Shown in pieces: positions 1-10,585 of a DNA stretch of 64,000 bases. Within the stretch, counting starts at the first letter, position 1. Each line of letters opens with the position of its first letter. Made by a program: the position numbers and the translations under genes. The stretch is taken from contig JASWJB010000006.1 of NCBI GenBank assembly GCA_032433595.1, positions 248,001 to 312,000 on the forward strand, given 5' to 3'. The DNA is from Conoideocrella luteorostrata. Its lineage: Eukaryota; Ascomycota; Sordariomycetes; Hypocreales; Clavicipitaceae. The notes under the pieces are model-generated. The model was not told the DNA's origin. It ran no database searches and saw only the letters and a program-made list of their open reading frames with translations.

Positions 1-1377
1 ACAGACCCTGATATGCCTCTCAACTGGGCGCCGTTCCGCAAATGGCTGCTCGTGGCGCTCCTCTCCATCATCACCTTCATGTCGCCTTTCGCCTCCTCCA
101 TCCTCGCCCCCGCCATTTCTTCCCTCGAACAGGACTACCACGAAACAGACATCACAAAGGGCGCTATGCCCGTATCTATATTCGTGCTAGGCTACGCTGT
201 CGGACCGCTCTTCCTCTCGCCGCTCTCCGAAATCTACGGCCGCAACATCGTTCTGATTTCCGCCAACGCCTTCTTCTGCGTATGGCTCATTGGCTGTGCG
301 CTCGCCCCTTCCCTGGACCTTCTCATCTTCTTCCGCTTTATGTGCGGCGTCGGCGGCTCGGCTTGCACGACCATCGGAGGAGCCCTCATCGCAGACATGT
401 TCCCCGTCAGCGAGCGCGGCAAAGCCATGACGATGTGGATGGTTGGGCCGCTCTTTGGACCGACGCTGGGGCCAGTCATCGGTGCCTTTGTCTCGCAGAC
501 GATTGGGTGGCGGTGGGTGAACTGGCTGGCGTTTATACCTGCAACTCTCACCGTCACCGCCATGGTCTTTATAAATAGGGAGACAAACCATCATATCCTT
601 ATAGCCAGGAAGACGAAGAAACTCGCAAAGGAACTGAATCGGCCAGAGCTGCGAAGTTGCTACTTCGACCCGAACGCCCCGCCGCTTAGCAGAAACCAGG
701 TTATCATGAACGGCCTGGTGAGGCCGTTCAAAATGCTCTTCAGGTCGGCCATTATCTTCAGCGTTTCGCTGTACATTGCCTTCGCCTACGGGTGCCTCTA
801 CTTGCTGTTCAACACCATCCCTCCAGTATTCCAAGAGACGTACCACTGGTCCATCGGCATCACCGGACTGGTCTACCTCTCCCTCCTGGTGGGCTATATG
901 TTCGGCCTCGGCCTCTTTTCCACGCTGTCCGACAGGACGGTCGTGCGCATGACAAGGGCCAACAACGGCGTGTATGAGCCGGAGATGCGCCTCCCCGACT
1001 GCGTCTGGTTCGCGCTCGCCATGCCCATCACCTTTTTCTGGTATGGCTGGTCGGCCGATCAGGGAACGCACTGGATTGTGCCCGTCATCGGACTTGTGCC
1101 TTTTGGGTTCGGCATCATCGGCGTGTGGCTGCCCATCCAGGCGTACATTGTCGATGCGTATCCCCAGTACGCTGCGTCGGGACTCGCTGCGTTTTCCGTC
1201 CTGAGGAGCATAGTAGGCGCCTTTTTGCCGCTGGCTGGGCCGCAGATGTATAAGAGTTTGGGGGTTGGATGGGGCTCCTCGCTGTTGGGCTTCATTTCGG
1301 TAGCGCTGATTCCAATTCCCGTGTTGATTTATAGGTACGGCCGGAGGATGAGGAAGCGATTTCCCTTGAATCTGTAA
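1..1377 (+). CDS. MFS transporter, DHA1 drug:H+ antiporter type (5' truncated by window)
   Basis: Proton-coupled exporter of the major facilitator superfamily in a membrane, most like the fungal DHA1 polyamine/multidrug group. The frame is already open at base 1 and reads TDPDMPLNW, matching the DPxNPxNW box that precedes the first membrane helix in this family. The Met at base 13 is therefore probably internal and the true start lies upstream of the window. About 458 residues are visible, with twelve hydrophobic stretches. The loop after TM2 carries the MFS motif LSPLSEIYGRN, and the TM4-5 region has FRFMCGVGG and GPLFGPTLGPVIG. The usual cytoplasmic loop (KKLAKELNR) sits between TM6 and TM7. 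The protein ends in a basic tail, YGRRMRKRFPLNL, and stops at 1375-1377. No frameshift is visible. Substrate cannot be told from sequence. Confidence 0.9.
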   Translation, partial: TDPDMPLNWAPFRKWLLVALLSIITFMSPFASSILAPAISSLEQDYHETDITKGAMPVSIFVLGYAVGPLFLSPLSEIYGRNIVLISANAFFCVWLIGCALAPSLDLLIFFRFMCGVGGSACTTIGGALIADMFPVSERGKAMTMWMVGPLFGPTLGPVIGAFVSQTIGWRWVNWLAFIPATLTVTAMVFINRETNHHILIARKTKKLAKELNRPELRSCYFDPNAPPLSRNQVIMNGLVRPFKMLFRSAIIFSVSLYIAFAYGCLYLLFNTIPPVFQETYHWSIGITGLVYLSLLVGYMFGLGLFSTLSDRTVVRMTRANNGVYEPEMRLPDCVWFALAMPITFFWYGWSADQGTHWIVPVIGLVPFGFGIIGVWLPIQAYIVDAYPQYAASGLAAFSVLRSIVGAFLPLAGPQMYKSLGVGWGSSLLGFISVALIPIPVLIYRYGRRMRKRFPLNL

Positions 1378-1916
1378 TGTGATGTGATGTGGCGTAATTC
1401 AATTAAGAGAGTCTCCTGCAATGAGCAAGAAAAGGAGAGCAGTACATCATTGCTTCAGAAAGCGCTGCTGTTACGGAGCACATACTCTGCAGTAACTCGG
1501 AAGAGTCAAATTTGCTCTCGATTCTCGAGTTGCATATTGCCGAGTATACGACGTCACCGAAGTAATTTTCCATTAATGAGTCTAGTTATCTCTTCCAAGT
1601 TATATACTCAACACATTGTCAATTTTGCATTTTTTGTACAATTTTTTTTATCCTGTACTTTTGTAACGGATGCGAGATTTGTGTTGTAGCAACACTCTGC
1701 GCCTCTCAGCTAAAGTGCCATCATACACGGCGCCAACCTTTTTCCTTCTTCGACCGTGTGAGGCTTAATAAATGATTAGTATTATAATCTTGGATAATAC
1801 TCTATTTGGCGACGCTAGAAGTGTGTATAGGATATTCGTTATTCGTCGCTATGCCATCACATTGTAGTTTATAATACCTCGTAAATGAAATGACAGAAAA
1901 AGAAAGTCGTGACTCA
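1378..1916. other. Convergent 3' intergenic region
   Basis: AT-rich 539-bp spacer between two genes that point at each other. It must hold both 3' UTRs. T-rich runs lie at 1630-1650 and AATAAA-like stretches near 1765-1775. No coding frame in it resembles a protein family. Confidence 0.7.
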
Positions 1917-3989
1917 TTAAACCAACTCCCACTTAGCAATATACGACCATGACATGCCCACTCTTCCTTTTTTAGACAAGAACTCTTTGGCCGTGACGCC
2001 ACGTCCATCCCGGTCGTCCATTGTCTCCAATTTGAGAATTTCGACCGATTGGCCGGGGGCACCCAGATCTCGAGCGTTTACGTCCACCCAGTTCCAGTAT
2101 CCATTGGTCTCTATAGGTATCTGATCGTCTTTTCGGCCGTCTAGCCCATGGATACTAAGTAGGAATAGAGCGGGCTTCCCCAGCCCGGCCTTCTCAGACG
2201 TCCAGTGTTCACAATTTCTGGAAAATTGAAAGCGCACAACCTGCCCACTGTAGACGGAAATCTCTTTGCTCTTGGGCTCCACCGAGTCCTGTGCAATGCC
2301 TTCCTTATCGCCGGTCCCAAACCACTGATGCGGCTCTCCATCGATGCCGCCCGTGTAGTACTCCTCCCAAGATTGGGTGCGACCATCGCTTCTGAATTGA
2401 TAGCTTGGGTTCTGAGGAAAGTGGCGCTGGCCAATCTGCTCGTTTGATAGAGTAAACTGTTGTGGTGAAAACTCTTTTTTGTAAAGGTTCGCAGCTGAGC
2501 AGATGTGTCCAGCCCCCCAACAAGCATCGATAAGCTTCCAAGCACCGCCATCAACACGAACTGCATTCCAGGCATGCCCGTCTGGTTTGGCTGGAGGTGG
2601 CCGTTCACCTTTCTTCAGCGCTTTATGGCCAAATCCTTTGCCATGACCACTCACGACAACGCACTCCAGTCCGGCTCGATTGGCTATGGCTTTGTATACC
2701 TCTGCGTAGCCTTGGCAGACGGCCAGGCCACTGAAAATAGTGTCTTCAACTGAGTGATGTCTGACATTATTGCCAAAGAATGATACCGTATCATAGTTGA
2801 TGTTATGGTGGCACCAAGTGAAGATTGCTCTCGCTTTGTCGTCATATGAGGGGAAAGGGTCACACAGGCCACGAGCAAGATGACCCACGGGATCATGTCG
2901 GGGGAGTGACTGGCTGGGAAACTGTGCACCCACTGCATCTGGGCTACTCCAGTCCCGACATACCCAACAGGTGTTGGCTGTAGCAACACCGTTGCCGTTC
3001 TGTTGCCGTTCTGTGGTTCGGGTTGAGGCGGCCTCGATTTGGGAGATGGAAGGCCTAGATGTGAGAGGCACAGGAGGCGGAGCGTCGTCGGGGGGGACCG
3101 TAGATGGTCTGGATGGGATTTTTGGCCGCTGAGCAGGAATGGATGGCGCTTTGACTGACTGGCCACTTCCAAAGCCTTTAATCGTGCCAAAGGGCAGTTT
3201 TCGCGGGGCGGGCTTTTGCTCCTCGATTGCCGCTGGTGTCGGTGCTGGCGATGGCGGCGGATTTGGGGATCTTGCTGGTCTTGACGGGAGTCTTGGTGGC
3301 AAGCTCGGACGAGCTGTTGGTGCTGGGGACGGCACTGGTGATACATTGTTGCTAATGGTATGAGATTGTTGTAGTGCAGTAGCCTGCCTGGCTCTGATCT
3401 CTCTCCCGCGAATTTCTCTCTCAGCCGCCTCTCTCGCAGCAGTTTCCTTGGCCACTTTCTCGCGGTCCCTCTTGGATTGTGGCAGTGGTGGTAGCTCTGC
3501 TGGATCGTAGGTCGCAGGCGGCATATTTTTTCGTGGAATGCTCGCACCGGATGTACAGCTGGTATTTGACGATGGGATTCGACCTAATGATGATGTTGAT
3601 ACCGTAGAATGCTGTGAGATCTCGGAAGATGCTGAGTTGCGACGAGCTGTGAGATAAGTAGTTGATTGAGTCGACGTCCGGCGGGGCAATGGAGGAGTCT
3701 GCATAGGAGTCTGCATAGAAGTCTGCAGAGGCATTGAAGGTGTTCGCCCCGGCAGCGGAGGTGGGACTGCTCTCTCGACCGTAGAGGATGTTCCATTGCT
3801 GGCGATGGAGGTTGAGGTATCTCGACGTGGTAGAGGCGGTGGTGCGGATTTACCGGGAGGAGGCGGCGGCGGAGGTCTTTTGCGCGGCGCCGCAGAACCG
3901 TTGGAGCTGACATTGAAGTTCTTTTGTTGGTTGAGAGCGGCTATCCTCTCGGCGAGGGTGTTGTACTGAGGTTCGTCTGTGTCTGCCAT
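1917..3989 (-). CDS. Proline-rich transglutaminase-like protein, Cyk3 type
   Basis: A 690-residue protein read as one exon from the ATG at 3989 (MADTDEPQYN). The frame is open further upstream to 4100, but the MADTDEP start is followed directly by family-like sequence. Residues 1-360 are low complexity with PPPPPP and PPLPRR stretches that resemble SH3/WW ligands. Residues 210-250 are a charged, probably helical KRDREKVAKE segment. The C-terminal third is a transglutaminase-core fold: Cys425 in AVCQGYAEVYK, His472 in GHAWNAV and Asp488 in LIDACWGAG form the expected triad. Yeast and Schizosaccharomyces relatives (Cyk3) act in cytokinesis and usually carry an N-terminal SH3 domain. None is seen here, so the role in septation is inference. 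The fold in such proteins is often non-catalytic, although all three residues are kept here. Confidence 0.88.
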   Translation of the reverse strand: MADTDEPQYNTLAERIAALNQQKNFNVSSNGSAAPRKRPPPPPPPGKSAPPPLPRRDTSTSIASNGTSSTVERAVPPPLPGRTPSMPLQTSMQTPMQTPPLPRRTSTQSTTYLTARRNSASSEISQHSTVSTSSLGRIPSSNTSCTSGASIPRKNMPPATYDPAELPPLPQSKRDREKVAKETAAREAAEREIRGREIRARQATALQQSHTISNNVSPVPSPAPTARPSLPPRLPSRPARSPNPPPSPAPTPAAIEEQKPAPRKLPFGTIKGFGSGQSVKAPSIPAQRPKIPSRPSTVPPDDAPPPVPLTSRPSISQIEAASTRTTERQQNGNGVATANTCWVCRDWSSPDAVGAQFPSQSLPRHDPVGHLARGLCDPFPSYDDKARAIFTWCHHNINYDTVSFFGNNVRHHSVEDTIFSGLAVCQGYAEVYKAIANRAGLECVVVSGHGKGFGHKALKKGERPPPAKPDGHAWNAVRVDGGAWKLIDACWGAGHICSAANLYKKEFSPQQFTLSNEQIGQRHFPQNPSYQFRSDGRTQSWEEYYTGGIDGEPHQWFGTGDKEGIAQDSVEPKSKEISVYSGQVVRFQFSRNCEHWTSEKAGLGKPALFLLSIHGLDGRKDDQIPIETNGYWNWVDVNARDLGAPGQSVEILKLETMDDRDGRGVTAKEFLSKKGRVGMSWSYIAKWELV

Positions 3990-5828
3990 GGTCACGGCGG
4001 GGTGGGATACGACGGTGTTGGAATGTTGGAACGCTAAATTTGATTGATGGCTGTACCTGGCCAAGTCGGCTCGGCTGTACTTGAAGAGAAAGAAGAGCAA
4101 AAAGAGAGTAGCAGCTCGGTTTGAAGAGAAGAGGACACAATGCGGGACTTTAAAGAAAGGGGAACGAGGAGTGAGGCTGCATTGTGCTGGTACTACCAGG
4201 AACTAGACAGGATGGGTGCTGTTCGCCACCACAGCTTTAGAACCCGGGATGGTCAGATACAGGCCTTGGCTGATGGAGCATGGAGGCTTCATGGACTGAT
4301 GGTGCCGAAGTGTGGAGATTGATGGGGCTGTGGTGCCTGGAGGAAGCCAGCCAACCAGTGTCTCAGCCTCTCCACTGCAACCACGGATAACTAGCTGCTC
4401 GCTCTACAGAGTACTCGACAGGCCCTCGGCCTTGTTGCAAAACGGCGACGTGCATGAGCTGCATGAGCATGGATACAGTAGCATATCAGTGAGTCATCTT
4501 ATTACCCTGTTTACCGTTCAAAAACGGCCGCATTTTGCTATTTGAGGTTGAGGCTCTGCTGCATAGCATTGCTGCCAGTGTTACGGAAGTGTACAACTTG
4601 CCTTGAAGGGCTACCCAGGTACATACTTTTGTCGCCGCCAGCTGCTGCAGTCAGCAATAGCCCACCCCTTCCCCCCTTGCCTTGTGTGGTGCTAGTAGTT
4701 ACTTGGTGGCTTACTGTAGCAAACAGATCGGTACTCCCTAAATCCCAGCCGCTACCCGTGCACAGCCTTGTCGGCGGAACCGCTATTGCTGATTGCGGGA
4801 GAATGTCCCAACTACGGAGAAAAGTAGTGACTGATGAGGCCTGGTGGCATGGGGGCACCACACGATGCTATTCTATTGTTAGCAACTAACCGTTGGTGGC
4901 ATGGAAAACGCAGAATGTGGTAAGAAGTTGGATTATCTATCTGAAATTGGCGGCGATCCTATTTTAACTCTACCTGCCGTGCACTCTGCGTTCTATACTT
5001 AGCGGATTGGGGCCATGTGTATCCTCACATACTTTGCTAGTGAGATGAATATAAAGATGTTGTCGGGGGAGAGTACGGTGCGTTCGCGGTGCCAACACTC
5101 GCAGAACGTATCTGGCGCCTGGTGCATAGATGGCACAGGATCGAAAACCTCTTTTAATTTAATCTACCATCCGCTTTTGGGACCGGCTTGCGCAAATGAT
5201 CGTGTCAGCGTCGTGGCATCTAGCGAAGCCAGGCAGCTTGAGAGGGATCCTGAATCAGCCCCGAGCCTGGCATTGTAAGGTCATCATGAAGGACATTGAC
5301 TACATATTTAAACATGCTGCCGAGTTTCATCGTCATTCATGTTTAATTATTAGCATGCTATACAGTACAGAGTTCCAGCTCCGCTCCCGTGCCACAACCG
5401 ACGGCGGCTGTCTTCCTCTGATGCGTGGCGCCATGGCCGCCCGCCGCTGACGGATGTGAGGCGCAAAACACCAGACGTGACGCACGAGACACTGTGCGTT
5501 CAATGCGCCGTTCAATGGTCCCGTCTTCGCACAGTTCGCAATGGCCAGCCTTTCCACCTCGCAGGCCCACTGTAGGGCCCCCCTCCAACAGGTCTCAACT
5601 GCTCCGGCAATGTTCCGCCCCTCTGAGCCAGCAGAAGATCGACGTGGAGAGCCGAGCCAGTGCTTGAGCCCAGCCAGACCAAAGCTGGCTTCCTTCGTTT
5701 GTCCCGACGCTCTCCCGGTCTCCCAATAGCCGCTGTTCGATATACTCCGTGTTGCTAGAACTTACACAGGTAGTTAGTTTATACTCCGCGGCTACGCAGC
5801 CGCTGCGCGGAAATGCCATCCGTAGAGT
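3990..5828. other. Gene-poor intergenic stretch
   Basis: Holds the promoter and 5' UTR of the transglutaminase-like gene (minus strand, first ~200 bases). Beyond that I see only short frames without family resemblance. I found no RNA gene and no clear repeat. Confidence 0.5.
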
Positions 5829-6872
5829 CAACAGCTCATGGAGCTCATGGCCCGGGTGGGGGTGGGATACGTGGATGAGTTCGTTACTTGTACCAGTGTG
5901 TAAGCGGTTTCACGAACTTGCATCCGCCCAACTGTACCGCAACTTCTATATAGATTTCCCCGATGATGACGATAGTAACTTCGATTCCCCAACTGATGGG
6001 CTGGCTGGGGGTCTTGACACATTTACAACTAGTGAATACAGCCACGCCCAAACATCTCAAGGACATATCCATGGATACACTCAGTGCTGGCGTCAAAGGC
6101 GAGCACTCTTCTCAGCCGTATTTGTATAGTGCCAGTTGCGGCAAATTCCTCAACACACTATTGCGCTTGACCCTGATGCGAGCGCATTTCCTGGAATCTT
6201 TTCGGTAAGAGGCTCAACCAGTCATGTCCAGACTTTGTCTGACGGTTTTTTCTGACGGTGTTGTCTGTGATAGCTTGACTCTGGACGCTCACTTGGGGAT
6301 CGAATTATTAGATGGAACATTCGTGTTGAGCTCAGTCGACCTGTGTATGCCCGGCTGCATCGCATCAGATCGCTCAAGAGAGTAAATCTGCGCCTACAGT
6401 CTGGCGATTCATACTATGTACCACTACCTCCACTACCTGTTGATGGCTGACATACCTCTTCATGTCGAAGTACAGCCTATTGGCTACTGGCCGGACACGA
6501 CTAACCCGCAGTTCTATGGGCCTCCCCTTTCATCCCCCGCCCTGCTTTTGGCAGCCCACCACTTGGACCACCTCCGGCTCTGTTATCTCCCTCGTCGAGG
6601 CCGTCGCTCAAAACTAAAGCCGGCAAGGAAGGCACCAACTCCGTCAATCCATCCACTTTGTCTGGGTTTAAGAGTCCAAAGCGTCTGTCTGTGTTGGACA
6701 TTGATAACATTAACATGATACCCGAGCTGCCAACTTGCGTGAAAACTCCTTCTCGACGCTCAATGAGCTTCAATTGTCTTTTTCTGATACATTGGTACAA
6801 AAAGCTCGTAAACCTCCACAAGACTCTGATGCTGACGACCTGATATACAAATCAACGAGGATGCAAATTTAG
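5829..6872 (+). pseudogene. Decayed F-box / leucine-rich-repeat protein gene
   Basis: Successive pieces of one protein lie in different frames on the plus strand. The first is VCKRFHELASAQLYRNFYI near 5893-5950, the end of an F-box followed by the strand seen in fungal F-box/LRR proteins. After a frame change near 6045 comes KHLKDISMDTLSAGVKG. A plausible intron follows at 6205-6311 (GTAAGA..TAG), and the phase closes onto RWNIRVELSRPVYARLHRI, which ends in a stop after PLPPLPVDG at ~6440. Two further frame changes are needed to reach KRLSVLDIDNINMIPEL (~6680) and NSFSTLNELQLSFSDTL (~6740). At least three frameshifts and one stop argue for a dead gene. The family is moderately sure; the F-box start itself is eroded. 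Confidence 0.6.
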
Positions 6873-7585
6873 AAAACTATCTCCTAAATATCCGTAAGGC
6901 ATACTTCATGCATCTGTGGGGCTAGTCCACTAATAAAATCTAGTAAATAAAAGGTACTTTGTCAGGAAGAAAAGAACACACCAGACGCCCACAGTGACAT
7001 TATGGTAATGTTCGGCATCAATCGATCAAATGGTTTGTACGCTTGGTTTGTCGATATCACGTGGTGTGATTCAATTGCACAAGTGTAGCCAGAGTCGCTG
7101 TACAGGGTTGTAAGTCGGAGGTACAGGTCGGAATCGTAAGGCATCAATTTGTTTCTCAATTGAGCTTGCGGTCTTGTTCAATTCATTTGATCAGATGGTT
7201 CAGGTATTCAGGTAGTCGGTATCATGTAATAGTAAGCATTCAAAGATAGAGTCAAAATCTCAAAGTGTCAATTTGCTTCACGAAGAAGGCATGGTTTCTT
7301 GTGTTATTCTAAAGGAAGTCCACGTAGCTACCCTAAGGGGTGCTCAAGTTCTCGCACAAAGTATATGTATAAAAAAAAAACTTAAATAATTTATTTTTAT
7401 TTTTAACAGTTTACAAAGTTTAAATAAAAAAAAATTATACTTTATTAGCCTAAAGTAAACACTTATGTTACGTGCTGGTATTACAAGCACAGTGTGTAAC
7501 CAACCCCCCACTGTGTGTCCATTGCTTTTAACTTCGCACTTACCTTAGTTCGACTCTCTCATAACATATGAAGACGCGTTCTGTC
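6873..7585. other. AT-rich intergenic stretch
   Basis: No gene seen. Bases 7365-7450 are strongly AT-rich with A and T runs, the only markedly AT-rich patch nearby. It may be a remnant of mutated repeat DNA or the promoter of the broken frame that follows. Confidence 0.4.
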
Positions 7586-7735
7586 TTTAACTTGTTCTTT
7601 CCATCAGCACTTCAACTTGTCTTTTCCATCAACACTTCAACTTGTCTTTTCCATCAGCACTTCAACTTGTCTTTTCCACCAACACTTCAACTTGTCTTTT
7701 CCACCAACACTTCAACTTGTCTTTTCCATTAACAT
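7586..7735 (+). repeat. 25-bp tandem repeat, five clean copies plus one worn copy
   Basis: The unit TTCAACTTGTCTTTTCCA(T/C)C plus five more bases starts at 7611, 7636, 7661, 7686 and 7711, exactly 25 bp apart. A diverged copy sits just before, at about 7586. Copies differ at only a few positions (CAT/CAC, CAGC/CAAC). The array is pyrimidine-rich on this strand and ends about 30 bases before an ATG at 7766. 25 is not a multiple of three and the frames are interrupted, so it is not a coding repeat. Confidence 0.9.
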
Positions 7736-7765
7736 AGCTTCTTATTTCCACTAAGCACATTCAAT

Positions 7766-8310
7766 ATGGATTCAGACATCACTCGATGCACTAACGCTGG
7801 CTCTGACTCCAGCAACCCTTCCGTCACTTCTTCACTGGGGCGCGACATTCGAAAGAATTTTGAACTTCTTAATATGCTTGGGGTTCCCATTAGTACTATG
7901 TGGGCGGAAATGACCCTCTAGGGTGACAAGGTTGAATTCACGTGCGCTGTGGACTTGACCAATTTGGTTAAGTCAAACAGTACAGCTATAAGCAGTGCGA
8001 TTGTGCTCTTCAAGAGAGAGGGATCAATCAAGAATTGACAGAAGTTTTCCCCCGAAGTTTACTTAGGCATTGTGCCTCACACGTTCATTCATTATTTTGT
8101 TAAATTGAAGTGCGCAGTTGCTCCACAAGAGGCAAGCATTCTGCAAGACCATTTGATCTCGGCAAGAGAAAGGTCATTACGAATTACGGGAGGCCTTTGC
8201 GAGAAGCCTTCCACGAATTGTACGGAGCGTTGCTGGGTGTGTGTCAGACCTCAGTATACGTGAGTGTTGGGTGTGCTTTTTGGGCCGACAAAGTACCTAA
8301 TCTGATGATG
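7766..8310 (+). pseudogene. Unidentified broken reading frame
   Basis: From the ATG at 7766 a frame reads MDSDITRCTNAGSDSSN and on to MWAEMTL, then a TAG at ~7919. The same frame stays codon-like with only one further stop (after REGSIKN) to about 8160. It then appears to continue in another frame as KRKVITNYGRPLREAFHELYG up to a GTGAGT at ~8261. This regular but interrupted pattern suggests a decayed gene, 5' of and perhaps independent of the DUF3669 relic. I do not recognise the family. Confidence 0.35.
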
Positions 8311-8860
8311 CCAGCATTCTCACGGCGAAATCCCAGACTCTAGAAGGAGATGATCTTGAGCTTCACAGAATGCTATCGCTCCAAACCATTGTCTCTACAA
8401 CATCGTCTGCGGCCACCTACCAGAACGCTGTCCAACAGGATGAGGAAGGATCGTCCTCCTCACGTATTGGTTAGGGGCCGGGGGGGCATGTGGTGTTGTT
8501 CTAGCCCATGACGGTACCTCGACTGCCATTAAACTGGCCAAACGCGGCTACGGCGCAGACCTATTGAACGACTATCACAGGCATAAAGAATTTCAAAAGC
8601 AGTTTACACGTTATAACGTGTTTAATATGAATATACCAGACTGCTACGACTTCAAATATGAAGACTACTTCGATGACTTCGCCAGTCAAGCCCTGGTTAC
8701 AGCAGTTAACACTTGCCAGCTCCCTACCAGTGTCTTGATTACTGAACGAATTTTACCACTTCCATAGCCTATCCGAATAGCTCTGATCAACAAGGGTGGC
8801 ACGATGCCAAGGAATGTAGGCCTAAGGCCACTAAATTCAAGGGAATGTTCCGGTCGCTGA
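8311..8860 (+). pseudogene. Decayed DUF3669 (zinc-finger-annotated, kinase-like) gene
   Basis: The frame from ~8338 reads LEGDDLELHRMLSLQTIVSTTSS, the usual opening of fungal DUF3669 proteins. It reaches SSSSRIG at a G-run (8474-8486), where a stop and probable frameshift occur. It resumes as GACGVVLAHDGTSTAIKLAK and NDYHRHKEFQKQF, then IPDCYDF and the family hallmark TSVLITERILPLP. A TAG follows at ~8765 and then PIRIALINK in the same frame. The C-terminal half of the family (LYLGRR onward) is missing. The homopolymer frameshift, in-frame stop and loss of the C-terminus make this a pseudogene. DUF3669 genes are numerous and unstable in soil and insect-associated moulds; their function is unknown. 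Confidence 0.75.
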
Positions 8861-10585
8861 CGGACTATATAGAAGGGTCACGGCGCCCTTCAGAGGGCAT
8901 CATTACCATCATCATCAATTATATTCATCATTGTCAGAATTCATCAAATTCCATCTATTCCTGCCGATTTCCACTGTTGCCAAATTGCTCCTTTGCCTCA
9001 CATCTACGTAAAGGCACATAACCCAACAGTAATCTGACATTGAGTCTCACAGCATGCCTTGATGCAGCATTTCTCCGGCCTCGTCAACTTGTGGCCCATC
9101 AACACCTTGCATTTCAAGAACAGCGATCATGTACGGATTATTTTGAGATTATTTGGATAGTTTGTAGAGATTGGCGCTCGGCGCAACTCGGAAGTGTGGA
9201 ACATGTGCATTTCGGTCGTTTGGGTAACGGGTATACAATGTTTGGACGAATGGCCACCACCGAGGACGACTGAGCTGATAAGACTAATACATTGAGTATG
9301 GAAATTCATATTGCGCTGACTCCAACCACTGTCGTATAACACGTAGCAGAATGCACTCAGTACAAGGACGGCGTGACCAACTTACAGCTGTGGCATATCA
9401 GTATTCGTTAGATGCTTGGACCTACTCAAAGTGCTCCCCACTACCCCAGATCTAGTTCTCTAGTTAACTTAGTTAGTTACTCCGTAGTTAGTCGCTAATT
9501 TAGATCGATCGACCGATGTCATTTCGCCGTGTGGGGTTACGATCCAGACCATGGGGCACACGACTGTGACCTCAGTCTCTGTTCTGCAACCCACATACAT
9601 GGTTGGGGGTGTCGCTTCATGAGAAAACGTAGCATGTATGCTAGATGCCGAAATTTCTCGCCTACAGAAGCTGTTAGACCAAAGTGACAAAGGTATGTTT
9701 TGTTATGCATGCAAACAAGCGATGGCTCGAGGAGCACAGCACAACGATCTTTTTCGGCCGTTCGTCTCGCATCCATCGACGATGGGTCTTCCGATGCAAC
9801 AATAACGATAATGTAAGAGCGCGACGCGAACAGAAAAGTACAAGCAGCGAGGTTAACGGAGCGAGGATTCCTGAGGGGGATAGCAGCCTTTGTGAGATTG
9901 AGCGCACTTGCTTGCTGAGATAGGCACGACTGAGTCGCTGATGCCGGCACCAGGATCACCACTTCGACACAACGCGTTGTCTGGTATTTTGCTACCCCGA
10001 CATTCTAATTTAATATTGCGATTCTGTTATGCTCAAATCTAAGGTTTGGGAATTGGGCTTATCATACTTGGGAGTATCCCACTAGCACAAGCTTGGTATT
10101 GGGACACTCTTGATGAAAGCTATTGCCAGCTGCTGTAACGGCACCGGTTCCTAGCCTGGCAGAGTCACCATCCGTACGCAATGCCGTCGCATGGGCTCAG
10201 TAGGCCACAAGCTGGATTCACGATAGCCTTCAGACGTACGTTCTGGGCGCGCGGATTGGATCATGTTCAACTACGCCATTTTTTTGTGTGACACATACCA
10301 ATCGACAGCTTCATTTGCGCTGTCCATTTCGGACAGAAATAGAAATCACTATTGGCCGGCAACGCCACCGCACCGTTTCACTAAGTACATTAGCCAACCG
10401 CAAAGTGCCGTAGCTCGTAGAAAAGGGAGCGGCAGTGGCGCAACGCATGTGAGCAAATCTCACCGTCGTGACCCCGCACCTTGGTGCCCAGGCAGCAGCT
10501 TTCCTTCCCCCGTCGACGACCGCAACTCAAACTTCCACATACTATTTTTCCACATAGATGAACTGATACCTAGAAATCTCCCACC
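8861..10585. other. Intergenic stretch upstream of the Yippee gene
   Basis: No recognisable gene on either strand. A TAGTTA-rich patch lies at 9460-9490 around one TTACTCCGTAG motif. The last ~300 bases before 10586 are pyrimidine-richer and should hold the Yippee promoter and 5' UTR. Confidence 0.4.

Noticed and set aside
187..1071. 294-residue open frame on the minus strand
   Set aside because: It is the antisense shadow of the transporter; its composition (His, Glu, Arg-rich) mirrors the GC-rich plus-strand codons and it matches no family.
7586..7735. CRISPR-like repeat array
   Set aside because: The repeats are contiguous with no spacers, and this is a fungal genome; it is a plain tandem repeat.
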